Positions 52,754 through 60,515 of a stretch of 64,000 nt of DNA are shown here, piece after piece. A program made the translations under genes and the position numbers. The DNA comes from Bradyrhizobium sp. Ec3.3 (GTDB lineage: Bacteria; Pseudomonadota; Alphaproteobacteria; Rhizobiales; Xanthobacteraceae), in NCBI RefSeq assembly GCF_000472925.1, contig NZ_AXAS01000007.1, positions 47,485-111,484 of the forward strand, in the 5' to 3' direction. The notes under the pieces were generated by a model that saw nothing but the letters and a program-made list of their open reading frames with translations, made no database searches and had not been told where the DNA came from. The stretch's first letter is position 1; each line of letters opens with the position of its first letter.

Positions 52754-54100
52754 CTACTGCGTCGCTGGTGCGTGGGACAGATCGGCGGGATGCCGTAGAC
52801 CCAGCTTCTCACGCAGAGTACCCGCGCCTACGGCAGACGAAAGCAGGCCGCGATGTTGCAATTCCGGTATGACCAAGTCCTTAAAGTCGGTCATCGAACC
52901 TGGCAGCAAAGGCGGCATGACGTTGAAACCATCCGCAGCCTGGGTACTGACCCACTCTTCGATGCAATCGGCAATCATTGCGGCTGTACCCACGACCTGC
53001 AGATGACCTCGAGCGCCCGCGAAGCGCATGAACATCTGCCGGATTGTCAGAGAGTCGCGCCTCGCGGTCGCGACAAACAATTCCTGCCTGCTCCTGCTTG
53101 AGTTGGTCACGTCAATAACTGTCGGTAGCATGTCGTCGAGAGTAAGCCCGGACAGGTCGAGACCACCGAGGCGGCTAATGAAAGGAATGCCAACGTCCGG
53201 ATGCAGCAAGGATTGCAGGTGTTCAAAGCGATCCTCGGCTTCGCGCTGGGTTCGTCCTACCACTGGAAATATGCCGGGCATGATGATGAGATCATCTTCG
53301 CTCCGATCATAGTGCCGGAGCCGGGCTTTCAACCTCGCGTAGAACTCCCTCGCCTCGGCGAGGTTTTCTTGCGCAGTGAACACGACGTCGGCTGTCGCCG
53401 CAGCAAGCTCCTGACCATCTTCCGACGATCCTGCTTGAACGATTACCGGATGACCTTGTGGTGGCCTAGGAATGTTCAATGGGCCTCGAACCGAGAAGAG
53501 TTCCCCCCGATGGTCAAGCACATGCATCTTACTCGGATCGAAATAGAGGCCCGATGCCTTGTCGCGGACGAATGCATCGTCGTCCCAACTATCCCACAGG
53601 CCTTTGACAACAGAAACGAACTCCCGAGCACGCCGATATCTCGCCTCATGGGGCGGAAGATCGTCATTGGACAAATTTAGCGCCTCGAACCTATTCGCGG
53701 AAGTAACGACATTCCATCCAGCCCGACCATCGCTTAGATGATCGAGCGAGGCGAATCTGCGTGCGACTTGATATGGATCATTGTAAGATGTGGAGGCGGT
53801 CGCAACCAAACCGATTGCCTGTGTGAACGGCGCTAGAGCTGACAGAAGGACGATAGGATCGTAACATTCCGTGCGCGCGTTGCGGCTAATCATTGGGAGG
53901 TTGTCCGAGGTGATACCAAGCGTGTCAGCAAGAAAAACAAAGTCGAAGAAGTTGCTTTCCGCATTGGTCACGATGTCGACATACCGCTTGAATTCCATCC
54001 CTCGCCCCGAGGTTGCGTCGGGATGCCGCCATGCGGCCTCGTGGGAACCGTCGACTATGAGGAATAGACCTAATTTGATGGGGCGTTCTTGGTTGGGCAT
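52754..54100 (-). CDS. NtaA/DmoA-type FMN-dependent monooxygenase
   Basis: A 448-residue luciferase-like enzyme of the nitrilotriacetate monooxygenase A branch: RPIKLGLFLIVDGSHEAAWR at the start, FDFVFLADTLGI, IGLVATASTSYNDPYQVARR, FASLDHLSDGRAGWNVVTSA and GHPVIVQAGSSEDGQELAAA. Such enzymes use FMNH2 from a separate reductase to oxidise amino-acid-like or sulfur substrates; related enzymes occur in phosphonate natural-product pathways. Strong ribosome site GAGGAGA. It is the last gene of the PEP mutase operon; a flavin reductase was not found in the window. Substrate inferred to be a phosphonate intermediate. Confidence 0.88.
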   Translation of the reverse strand: MPNQERPIKLGLFLIVDGSHEAAWRHPDATSGRGMEFKRYVDIVTNAESNFFDFVFLADTLGITSDNLPMISRNARTECYDPIVLLSALAPFTQAIGLVATASTSYNDPYQVARRFASLDHLSDGRAGWNVVTSANRFEALNLSNDDLPPHEARYRRAREFVSVVKGLWDSWDDDAFVRDKASGLYFDPSKMHVLDHRGELFSVRGPLNIPRPPQGHPVIVQAGSSEDGQELAAATADVVFTAQENLAEAREFYARLKARLRHYDRSEDDLIIMPGIFPVVGRTQREAEDRFEHLQSLLHPDVGIPFISRLGGLDLSGLTLDDMLPTVIDVTNSSRSRQELFVATARRDSLTIRQMFMRFAGARGHLQVVGTAAMIADCIEEWVSTQAADGFNVMPPLLPGSMTDFKDLVIPELQHRGLLSSAVGAGTLREKLGLRHPADLSHAPATQ

Positions 54101-54163
54101 TATAAGTTCTCCTCGCGTTCGGTACGAAGATGCTTGGAGCTCCGGGAACGGGGCGGCGGCTCC

Positions 54164-54940
54164 TTAGCTTTTGGATACTTTGTAAGTCCAAGCTCTTGTA
54201 CGCCAGGCCGTTCTTAATGATTGAACCCTGCCGACCCGAGCGCGTATGTCTTCCAGAAGAGCTACCCATGCCGTCCGTCCAATTTGGCTCGGAACGTAAT
54301 GCGCCGATCGCCAAGTCGCCATGAAGGTCTCCGGTGACATTTCGTGCCAATCCAGGCGATCGCTATATATGAACGGATCAAAGTACGACGAGCTATTGAT
54401 AGGCTCGATGGCCTTCTCGGCGTTTGTAAACGTCTGAAAGATTGCCGAAGAAGATGCCCGCACGAGATCATCTATCGAACGCTGAAAGGTATCGGTCACC
54501 AAGTCTCTGGGGTTCCAGAGCACGGTGAGGAAGCCATCCCGTCGAAGCACACGGTTACATTCCTTGAGCGTCCGTTGGTGGTCTAAGAATTGGAAAGCAT
54601 TTCCAATAAGGATCCAGCTCGCGCTCTCGTCATCCAACCCGGTTTCTTCAGCCAATGCGGAGCGCCATTCGAACGAGTCGCGTCCGCGACCAAGACGGCG
54701 CGCCTCGGCGTGCATCACGGGCTCAGGCTCAATAGCCCATCCACCAAGGCCGAGCGACACCAGCGTCTCTGTCAGATTCCCGGTTCCTGCGCCTAAATCA
54801 ACCACGTTCCGTTGGTTCTTTTCGATGTGGAGACCAGAAGATAGTGTTCTCAGGAGTTCTGGAGAGTGCGGCGGGCGTTGGCTGTAATCGTGGGCGCTCG
54901 TCGTGAAATCACCCCATTTGATCGCGCTATCCATCGTCAA
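54164..54940 (-). CDS. Class I SAM-dependent methyltransferase of the phosphonate operon
   Basis: A 258-residue methyltransferase_11-type protein: SAHDYSQRPPHSPELLRTLS, motif I NVVDLGAGTGNLTETLVSLG, GWAIEPEPVMHAEARRLG, and the C-terminal helix SHARP-like segment of this subgroup (WHEMSPETFMATWRSAHYVP). Its ATG overlaps the stop of the GNAT gene (ATGA), so the two are translationally coupled. In this operon it could O- or N-methylate a phosphonate or a late intermediate. No direct evidence of acceptor. Confidence 0.8.
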   Translation of the reverse strand: MTMDSAIKWGDFTTSAHDYSQRPPHSPELLRTLSSGLHIEKNQRNVVDLGAGTGNLTETLVSLGLGGWAIEPEPVMHAEARRLGRGRDSFEWRSALAEETGLDDESASWILIGNAFQFLDHQRTLKECNRVLRRDGFLTVLWNPRDLVTDTFQRSIDDLVRASSSAIFQTFTNAEKAIEPINSSSYFDPFIYSDRLDWHEMSPETFMATWRSAHYVPSQIGRTAWVALLEDIRARVGRVQSLRTAWRTRAWTYKVSKS

Positions 54941-55428
54941 GCCTTCCCGCTGCGGCGCTGCTTTGAGGTGCTTTTTTCCTCATTGCCAAGCTTCAGCTCA
55001 TACAACCCGACAAGGCCGGAGATGTGATGCGGGACGCGGGTAGCAACCGGTACAAATCCGAGTTTCACGTAGAAGCCGCCGACGCGCTCTTGTGCATACA
55101 GCCAGACTGAGACTTCTCTGTCCGTGATCAGATTGCATGCGCTTTCAACCAGTTGCCGTCCAAGTCCCATATCGCGCAAATGGCTCGCAACTGCGACGCC
55201 GCGAATGCGCCACCCGGCAGCACTCCCCGATGGAGGAGGCGCTTGCTCCCTAACAGCGGACGCTACTCCGACGAGCTGATCTTGCAGTGCTGCAGCCACG
55301 TGAATGCTATCCGCTAGAAGATCGCCAGACGAAATCGTGTCTCTGGGATGTCTTTCCGGTCGGAGTTCTGATGTTCGCAGCGGGATCACGGCTGAAAGGG
55401 GAACGCGCATCATTGATATTTTGTGCAT
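54937..55428 (-). CDS. GNAT-family N-acetyltransferase
   Basis: A 163-residue protein with the acetyl-CoA signature RIRGVAVASHLRDMGLGRQL (motif A, with the Q/R-x-x-G-x-G/A pattern as R-D-M-G-L-G-R) and VSVWLYAQERVGGFYVKLGF as motif B. ATG 55428 follows AAGGAGGTGGAT, a strong ribosome site that overlaps the upstream stop; GTG 55434 is less likely. Acetyltransferases accompany many phosphonate pathways, either to tailor an amino group or to protect the producer. The substrate is unknown. The overlap with the methyltransferase start implies joint expression. Confidence 0.82.
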   Translation of the reverse strand: MHKISMMRVPLSAVIPLRTSELRPERHPRDTISSGDLLADSIHVAAALQDQLVGVASAVREQAPPPSGSAAGWRIRGVAVASHLRDMGLGRQLVESACNLITDREVSVWLYAQERVGGFYVKLGFVPVATRVPHHISGLVGLYELKLGNEEKSTSKQRRSGKA

Positions 55429-55438
55429 ATCCACCTCC

Positions 55439-56602
55439 TTAGCCGGGTGCCTTCAGAGGCACAGCGTCGACCGGGCTTTGCCTGGTCTTGTGGATCTCTC
55501 GGCCTAGGACTTTGTCCAGGATTGAGAGCCCAACGACGAGGTCTTTGGTGGTCGGCGGCGCCGTCAGCGACACCCGGACCGCGTTTGGAATTCTAGAGTC
55601 ATTGACAGCGAAAACGTCTGCAGGACGTATGAGAACGCCGCAGATTTTTGCGGCGTGTACAAGCGTATGGCGCTCAATACAATCTGGCAAAGGCATCCAA
55701 ATGTGGAGCGATCCAGGCTTCGTCACGTACTCGGCAGCCGTTAGGATCTCGGATGCGATCGCATGACGTTCGCGAATATTGGTCCTTACGGCATCGATGA
55801 TTTGCTGCGCAAGGCCGGCGCGTACCCAGTGATTTATTGTCAGAGCGGATAGAGCGTTCGGAAACCACCAGGATAATCTCTGCACCGGTGCGACCAGTTT
55901 CCGCGCGCGGGTAGCGGTCGGCGCAAGCAGATAGGCAAAGCGCAAACCCATCGCAAAGCACTTCGAGACGCTCATGCAATACCACGTAATGTCCGGCGCA
56001 AGTGCAGCTATGGGGAGAGGGGCATCGGGATGCAGAAAGCCTAGTACGTCGTCCTCAATAATCGTAATCCCGAGTCTCCTGCACGTCTCTGCGAGGCGAA
56101 CCCTACGGGCGCTCCCCATCACCGCAGTCGTTGGATTGTGGACCGTCGGATTGCAAAACAACGCTCGCTGGCCTGATCCTCCGAGACAGCCGTCGTCAAG
56201 GGTTTCGGGAATTATTCCCTCTTGATCAACCGGTAGGCCTACCAGCTTCAACCCAGCGCGTGTCGCGAGTTGTCTCAATACGGCATAAGTGACTGATTCA
56301 GTGAACAACGTTGCTCCCGGCTCGATCATTCCAAATAGCAGGTTCAACGCGCTCTGCGTGCCATTCGTCACAACTATACGGTCGGGATCGAGCTCTTCGT
56401 CGAAACGGGCGCGAAGCCAGCACGATCCGGCTTCAACATCTTCCTTTGCTCCGCCCGGACGGTTGCAACGGAGGTTCATTGCGGTCGTATCCGAATGACA
56501 AATCTCCCGAAACGCCTCCTCGAGCGCGTCGTGGATAATGTGCGGTGCGGGCGGTAGGGCCGTGGTCAGGTCGATCGAACTATCCATGCTAGAGTCGGCC
56601 AT
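55439..56602 (-). CDS. MocR-derived PLP aminotransferase, second paralogue
   Basis: A 387-residue fold-type I aminotransferase, clearly related to the protein at 14779-15945. Shared blocks include TNGTQSAL, CNPTVHNPTTAVM, IIEDDVLGFLHPDAPLP and MSVSKCFAMGLRFAYLLAP with K214. It also lacks the MocR winged helix. The ATG at 56602 has GGAGGA 7 nt upstream; the TTG at 56614 is unlikely. In the phosphonate operon it may aminate a keto intermediate such as phosphonopyruvate or act on a late aldehyde. A second aminotransferase gene (58275-59465) lies in the same operon, so the two probably act at different steps. Confidence 0.78.
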   Translation of the reverse strand: MADSSMDSSIDLTTALPPAPHIIHDALEEAFREICHSDTTAMNLRCNRPGGAKEDVEAGSCWLRARFDEELDPDRIVVTNGTQSALNLLFGMIEPGATLFTESVTYAVLRQLATRAGLKLVGLPVDQEGIIPETLDDGCLGGSGQRALFCNPTVHNPTTAVMGSARRVRLAETCRRLGITIIEDDVLGFLHPDAPLPIAALAPDITWYCMSVSKCFAMGLRFAYLLAPTATRARKLVAPVQRLSWWFPNALSALTINHWVRAGLAQQIIDAVRTNIRERHAIASEILTAAEYVTKPGSLHIWMPLPDCIERHTLVHAAKICGVLIRPADVFAVNDSRIPNAVRVSLTAPPTTKDLVVGLSILDKVLGREIHKTRQSPVDAVPLKAPG

Positions 56603-56652
56603 CAATTCCTCCAAACGGTAATTTATTTCGTTACCAATTGGCAGCAGTTCGT

Positions 56653-57267
56653 CTACGTTCTCGTTGCCAATATGATAGATGCCCAGACACAGAACGCGGT
56701 GACGACGAGGTACATGACGCCTGTCGTCTTCGGCACTCGGAGGGGCACAATGTGCAGGACAGCAAGAACGACGAGGACGAACGCGAACAGGTTAGGGAAG
56801 ATGGCCTCTGGAATATCCGGACGGAACAAAAACATGATAGCCGTTACCGGTACCGCATAGGTGGTCGGCACGCCGATGAACCGGCCACCCGGAGATCCGA
56901 ATACGTTGAAGTAGCTTAGCCGCAAGGCGCTGGCCACAATGAGGGTCGCTCCGGCAGCAACTGAGATCGTTGAGCCATGGCCGATGATGATTGACGTGAC
57001 GGCCGGAAAGACGCCGGCACTCACCAAGTCGGCGAGCGAATCCAGATTCTTGCCGACCTGTCCTGCCTCAACCACGCGGCCTCGCGTCCGCTGGGCCACC
57101 ACGCCGTCGAGGTGATCGGCAAGCAATGCCCAGAGCACGATTGCTACCCCGATCTCAGGCATGCTGGCTACTGTAAAGTTGATACCGATGGCCGAGAGCA
57201 CAAGACCTGCTGCAGTCACGGCGTTTGCCGGATCGAGAAGCTGGCGGAACATTGAAACCTTTCGCAT
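56653..57267 (-). CDS. CDP-alcohol phosphatidyltransferase family membrane protein
   Basis: A 204-residue protein with about five hydrophobic segments (AVTAAGLVLSAIGINFTVAS; IGVAIVLWALLA; TSIIIGHGSTISVAAGATLI and two C-terminal). The active-site region is DHLDGVVAQRTRGRVVEAGQ then VGKNLDSLADLVSAG. D51, D54, G55, D76 and D80 are in place, but the usual A-R pair is A58-Q59-R60 and there are four extra residues before G72. These enzymes transfer a phospho-group from CDP-activated donors to an alcohol at the inner membrane. With a cytidylyltransferase-like gene next door the donor could be CMP-phosphonate. Start M is chosen at 57267; upstream sequence is a nucleotidyltransferase fragment. Confidence 0.75.
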   Translation of the reverse strand: MRKVSMFRQLLDPANAVTAAGLVLSAIGINFTVASMPEIGVAIVLWALLADHLDGVVAQRTRGRVVEAGQVGKNLDSLADLVSAGVFPAVTSIIIGHGSTISVAAGATLIVASALRLSYFNVFGSPGGRFIGVPTTYAVPVTAIMFLFRPDIPEAIFPNLFAFVLVVLAVLHIVPLRVPKTTGVMYLVVTAFCVWASIILATRT

Positions 57268-57294
57268 CAAGCAATCCGATGCCAAAACGGCACG

Positions 57295-57400
57295 GCTGAC
57301 GAACGACGGCGATACGGCGACGGATTTGCATTGAGCGGGCCGAAAATCCTCCGTGCCGTCGATCTCCCAACGGAGCCCGTCACAGCGGGCAGCGTGGTAT
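57295..57400 (-). pseudogene. Fragment duplicated from the end of the nucleotidyltransferase gene
   Basis: Just before the CDP-alcohol transferase gene, the minus strand reads CDGLRWEIDGTEDFRPAQCK. The intact nucleotidyltransferase ends with CDDLRWFEIDSTADLRVAER. DNA similarity runs over about 60 bp (for example GTGCCGTCGATCTC versus GTGCTGTCGATCTC). It may be the remnant of a second nucleotidyltransferase gene or of a former fusion with the CDP-alcohol transferase. Confidence 0.65.
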
Positions 57401-57421
57401 TTCCGAGCTGCTCTATCAGCA

Positions 57422-58228
57422 TCACACCTTGTTTGATGTCGCCGCCCCGCGATTGGACGTGCCACTGAGGCCGGATCTCTGGCTGCGGAAAATCCGCTCG
57501 GCTACACGGAGGTCTGCCGTGCTGTCGATCTCAAACCATCTCAGGTCATCGCAGAGTGCCCCCTTTATCCTCAGCTCACCATCCGCGATCAAGCAGGCAA
57601 GCACCTGTTCGACATAGGCCTTGCTGCCACCAGCGGCGAAAAGGGCGTCTAGTCGCGGAACGAGGTGCTCCTTCAGCGTGTACTTGCCGAAGCGGAAGAG
57701 GTTGATGGTCTTATAGAGTGGCTCCGTCGATAGGTCGGCACTGCTTTGGTTTAAACGGAATTCACGCACGTAGCCATCCTCAGAGAGGATCACGGCCGAG
57801 CCGGTCATCATTTCGTCGAAGATGTCGATCGCTGCGACATCGCCTTCATGATCGAGCAGGCGGGACAGCGCAGAGCTTTCGAAAATGACATCACCCTCCA
57901 ATAGGAATATGTCGCCATTCATTAGGGTGTCGCGCGCGAGCCACAGCGAATACGCGCTACCGGTTCTTTCGAATTCCGAAGAGTCGACGTAGGTTATTTT
58001 CATGCTGCCGTATGCGTCGCCGCAGGACGCCGTGATGTCGTCCTTTCGATAGCCGACGACGATGGTCGTTTCCGAAACGCCAAGAGCGGCAAGATTGCCG
58101 AGTGCGTTGTGCAAAATCGGCCTACCATGTACTTCGATTAGAGGCTTCGGCCGCGTCTCGGTCAGAGGCCGAAGGCGCGAGCCGAGTCCCGCTGCAAGAA
58201 TGATGGCTTTGCTTGGAGCATCGGGCAT
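57422..58228 (-). CDS. NTP transferase, PntC/LicC-like cytidylyltransferase
   Basis: A 268-residue sugar-nucleotidyltransferase fold: LAAGLGSRLRPLTETRPKPL (residues 11-30) binds the nucleotide, FLLEGDVIFE holds the catalytic acidic residues (E111, D113), and the end WFEIDSTADLRVAERIF is typical of phosphocholine and phosphonate cytidylyltransferases (LicC, PntC). The expected reaction is CTP plus a phosphonate or phospho-amino-alcohol giving a CMP conjugate. The adjacent CDP-alcohol transferase would then attach the head group to a membrane acceptor. PntC enzymes are often fused to an aminotransferase; here the aminotransferase is the separate upstream gene. Confidence 0.8.
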   Translation of the reverse strand: MPDAPSKAIILAAGLGSRLRPLTETRPKPLIEVHGRPILHNALGNLAALGVSETTIVVGYRKDDITASCGDAYGSMKITYVDSSEFERTGSAYSLWLARDTLMNGDIFLLEGDVIFESSALSRLLDHEGDVAAIDIFDEMMTGSAVILSEDGYVREFRLNQSSADLSTEPLYKTINLFRFGKYTLKEHLVPRLDALFAAGGSKAYVEQVLACLIADGELRIKGALCDDLRWFEIDSTADLRVAERIFRSQRSGLSGTSNRGAATSNKV

Positions 58229-58274
58229 GATGTTAACCGTCTTCGATTGCAGGCGCTTGGCCGGAGCCGATTAT

Positions 58275-59465
58275 TCAGTTCCACGTGTTCAGAGTTGCGG
58301 TCAGACGCTGCAAGCCTTTGTCGAGTAATTCGAGATCGATGCCGTAGGAGAGTCGAACTCCAGCGGGATCGCCAAATGCGGTGCCGGAAACAGTTGCGAT
58401 ACCAGCATCCGTCAGCAAGGCGTTAACAACGTCATCGGCATTGAATTCGCGACCATTACGGTTGGTGCGCCGCAGCAATTCGGTAAGATCAAGATAGAAG
58501 TAGAATCCACCTTGCGCAGCGGGCGAGGGCACCGATGTCAGCCCTGAAAGAATCGACAGCCCGCGCGCTCGCGCGTTGGCCACATGGTTCTGCAACTGCA
58601 GTTGGAATGCGGGATCACCGCGCTCCAGGTAATGCAGCAGCGCATGCTGTGCAATGACATTGGGATTGGACGTGGTATGGCTTTGTAACGTCTTAGCCGC
58701 ACTGATGACCGCCTTGGGGCCGGCGAGATAACCAATCCGCCAGCCTGTAAGGGCCAACGACTTGGAAAACGAATTGACAATCAAAGTACGATCGCGTGCC
58801 TGGGGGGCGACCGAAACGATCGGATGATGGGTATGTGGGGCATGGGCGAAAGCTCCGTAGCATTCATCGAAAATGATCCAGAGGTCCCGGTCGATGGCGA
58901 GTTTGGCAATGCCAGCAAGAATGTCGCGGTCGTAGATCGAGCCGGTCGGATTATTCGGCGTGTTGACTACGATCGCCTTAGTCTTTGATGTAATAGCCGC
59001 CACGAGGTCCGTAAGCCTCGGGACAAAGTTATTATGTCGGGTTTCGATAAAGACGGGCTTGCCGCCGGCAACGACAATCTGGGCCGGGAACGTAGTCCAG
59101 TAGGGGGCGGGGATGAGCACTTCATCCCCGGGATTCAGAAGAGCCATGGCCGCATTGAAGAGCGCCTGTTTGGCGCCGCTCGTCACCGCGATCTCGTCTG
59201 CCGACCAGGGTTGAGTAGCTTCGGCGGAAATCTTGCAAGCTAGTGCATGGCGCAACTCCATCAGACCGATCGTGTCGGTGTAGCGGTTGAGGTTGCGGCT
59301 GATCGCGGCGATTGCCCCCTCGCGCACCGATGGTGCTATATCGGCCCAGATCTCTCCGGCGGTTAAATCGATAATTTCCTCGCCCTTCGCGGCAGCTGCT
59401 TTGGCAGTGGCCCTCGCCGCGGCGGTGCCCGACGGGTTGAGCAAGGCTGTCCGTTGCGCCAACAT
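58275..59465 (-). CDS. Class I aminotransferase (aspartate aminotransferase-like)
   Basis: A 396-residue fold-type I PLP enzyme: GAKQALFNAAMALLNPGDEV, NTPNNPTGSIYDRDIL, WIIFDECYGAFAHAP (D200, Y203) and SFSKSLALTGWRIGYLAGP with Schiff-base K235. The C-terminal FGDPAGVRLSYGID carries the substrate-carboxylate Arg. Ribosome site GAAGGAAA lies before the ATG. Directly after the PEP mutase gene, it is the best candidate to convert phosphonopyruvate to phosphonoalanine and so pull the unfavourable mutase reaction forward. AEP transaminase is the alternative, but no phosphonopyruvate decarboxylase is present. Confidence 0.85.
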   Translation of the reverse strand: MLAQRTALLNPSGTAAARATAKAAAAKGEEIIDLTAGEIWADIAPSVREGAIAAISRNLNRYTDTIGLMELRHALACKISAEATQPWSADEIAVTSGAKQALFNAAMALLNPGDEVLIPAPYWTTFPAQIVVAGGKPVFIETRHNNFVPRLTDLVAAITSKTKAIVVNTPNNPTGSIYDRDILAGIAKLAIDRDLWIIFDECYGAFAHAPHTHHPIVSVAPQARDRTLIVNSFSKSLALTGWRIGYLAGPKAVISAAKTLQSHTTSNPNVIAQHALLHYLERGDPAFQLQLQNHVANARARGLSILSGLTSVPSPAAQGGFYFYLDLTELLRRTNRNGREFNADDVVNALLTDAGIATVSGTAFGDPAGVRLSYGIDLELLDKGLQRLTATLNTWN

Positions 59466-59588
59466 GCCGTTTCCTTCGATCTAAAATGCCGCTTTATGGT
59501 TACCGCCGTGGCGTAAAGTCTGCCGGAAGCCTTTCGAAAGGTGACCTAACGACCCGAACGAAAGAACTCATGCTCCGACCGCCGTAGG

Positions 59589-60515
59589 TTATCGGGGAGT
59601 CAGATATCGCACTTCCGCACGGGCGAGTTCGTCATACCCCAACAGCGCGAAGACCTCGTCGAGCGTCGCGATACGTGGCTCAACGCCGGCAATGCCTTCC
59701 TCGGCCATTATGTCATCGCAGACTTGCCGCATTGCTGCCGCTGCGGCTCGCATGGAGTGATTCGCCCAGATCACCGTCGAGATGTCGGCGTCGCGATATG
59801 TTGAGACCGGTGTTCGGAAGTACTTCGTAGGAACGATGACGACCGGCAGCCTGTTCTGCCAGGCACTCACAAACGAAAAGATCTCGTCCGCGCTGCTCTT
59901 TCGTGAGTGGATAAGAATCGCATCGGCGCCCGCGTCGGCGTAAGCGTGAGCGCGCAAAAGTGCTTCGTCCATTACATGGCCGCCGATCAGGGCTTCGATC
60001 CGAGCAACGAGGACCATGTCGTCCGCGACTGTATCCTTCACGGCCCGCAGACGGCCAGAGAATTCATTGATATCGGCGAGGGGATGCCGCTCGCCAACAA
60101 ATGAGTTCATCTTCGGAAAACAACTGTCCTCGAGCGCGACGCCGGCTGCGCCACGCTGACGGAGCTTGCGCGCCAAGAGGCGTGCATTATTGAAGTTTCC
60201 AAAGCCGCCATCGCCGTCAACGAGCACAGGAAGCGCGGTCGAGTCCACGATGCGCTCGACCACGTCGACGAACTGGCTCCATGAAGCTTCGTTGGCATCG
60301 CGGTAGCCGAGAGTGGTGGCAATCGACAGGCCCGACGCCCAGAGACCTTTGAATCCTGCACGCTTGGCGATCGCGGCGGAGAGTCCGTCATGCGCTTCCA
60401 TGAGGAACGAGAGCTCGCTATTGGAGCAGACCAGTGCGCGCAGCATTTCTACGGATGACGAAACAGCCGATCGGCTAGGTCCGTTATCGAATACATATTG
60501 TGGTTGATGTTGCAT
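59589..60515 (-). CDS. pepM: Phosphoenolpyruvate mutase
   Basis: A 308-residue TIM-barrel enzyme that isomerises PEP to phosphonopyruvate, the entry step to C-P compounds. Residues align with Mytilus PEP mutase at a constant offset of fifteen: D100 and D102 (VLVDGDGGFGNFNN), E129, K135 and N137 in ALEDSCFPKMNSFVGE. The Asn of the gating loop marks a mutase, in contrast to the hydrolase-type protein at 13849. LIGGHVMDEALLRAHAYADA and VVIVPTKYFRTP also follow the mutase. Start ATG 60515 has AAGGA 8 nt upstream; a longer start at 60593 lacks one. First gene of the phosphonate operon. One loop residue is changed (S131 for the usual Lys). Confidence 0.88.
   Translation of the reverse strand: MQHQPQYVFDNGPSRSAVSSSVEMLRALVCSNSELSFLMEAHDGLSAAIAKRAGFKGLWASGLSIATTLGYRDANEASWSQFVDVVERIVDSTALPVLVDGDGGFGNFNNARLLARKLRQRGAAGVALEDSCFPKMNSFVGERHPLADINEFSGRLRAVKDTVADDMVLVARIEALIGGHVMDEALLRAHAYADAGADAILIHSRKSSADEIFSFVSAWQNRLPVVIVPTKYFRTPVSTYRDADISTVIWANHSMRAAAAAMRQVCDDIMAEEGIAGVEPRIATLDEVFALLGYDELARAEVRYLTPR

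Noticed and set aside
56653..57465. 270-residue version of the CDP-alcohol transferase
   Set aside because: The first 66 residues are a nucleotidyltransferase fragment and unconserved sequence; the membrane domain starts after ATG 57267.
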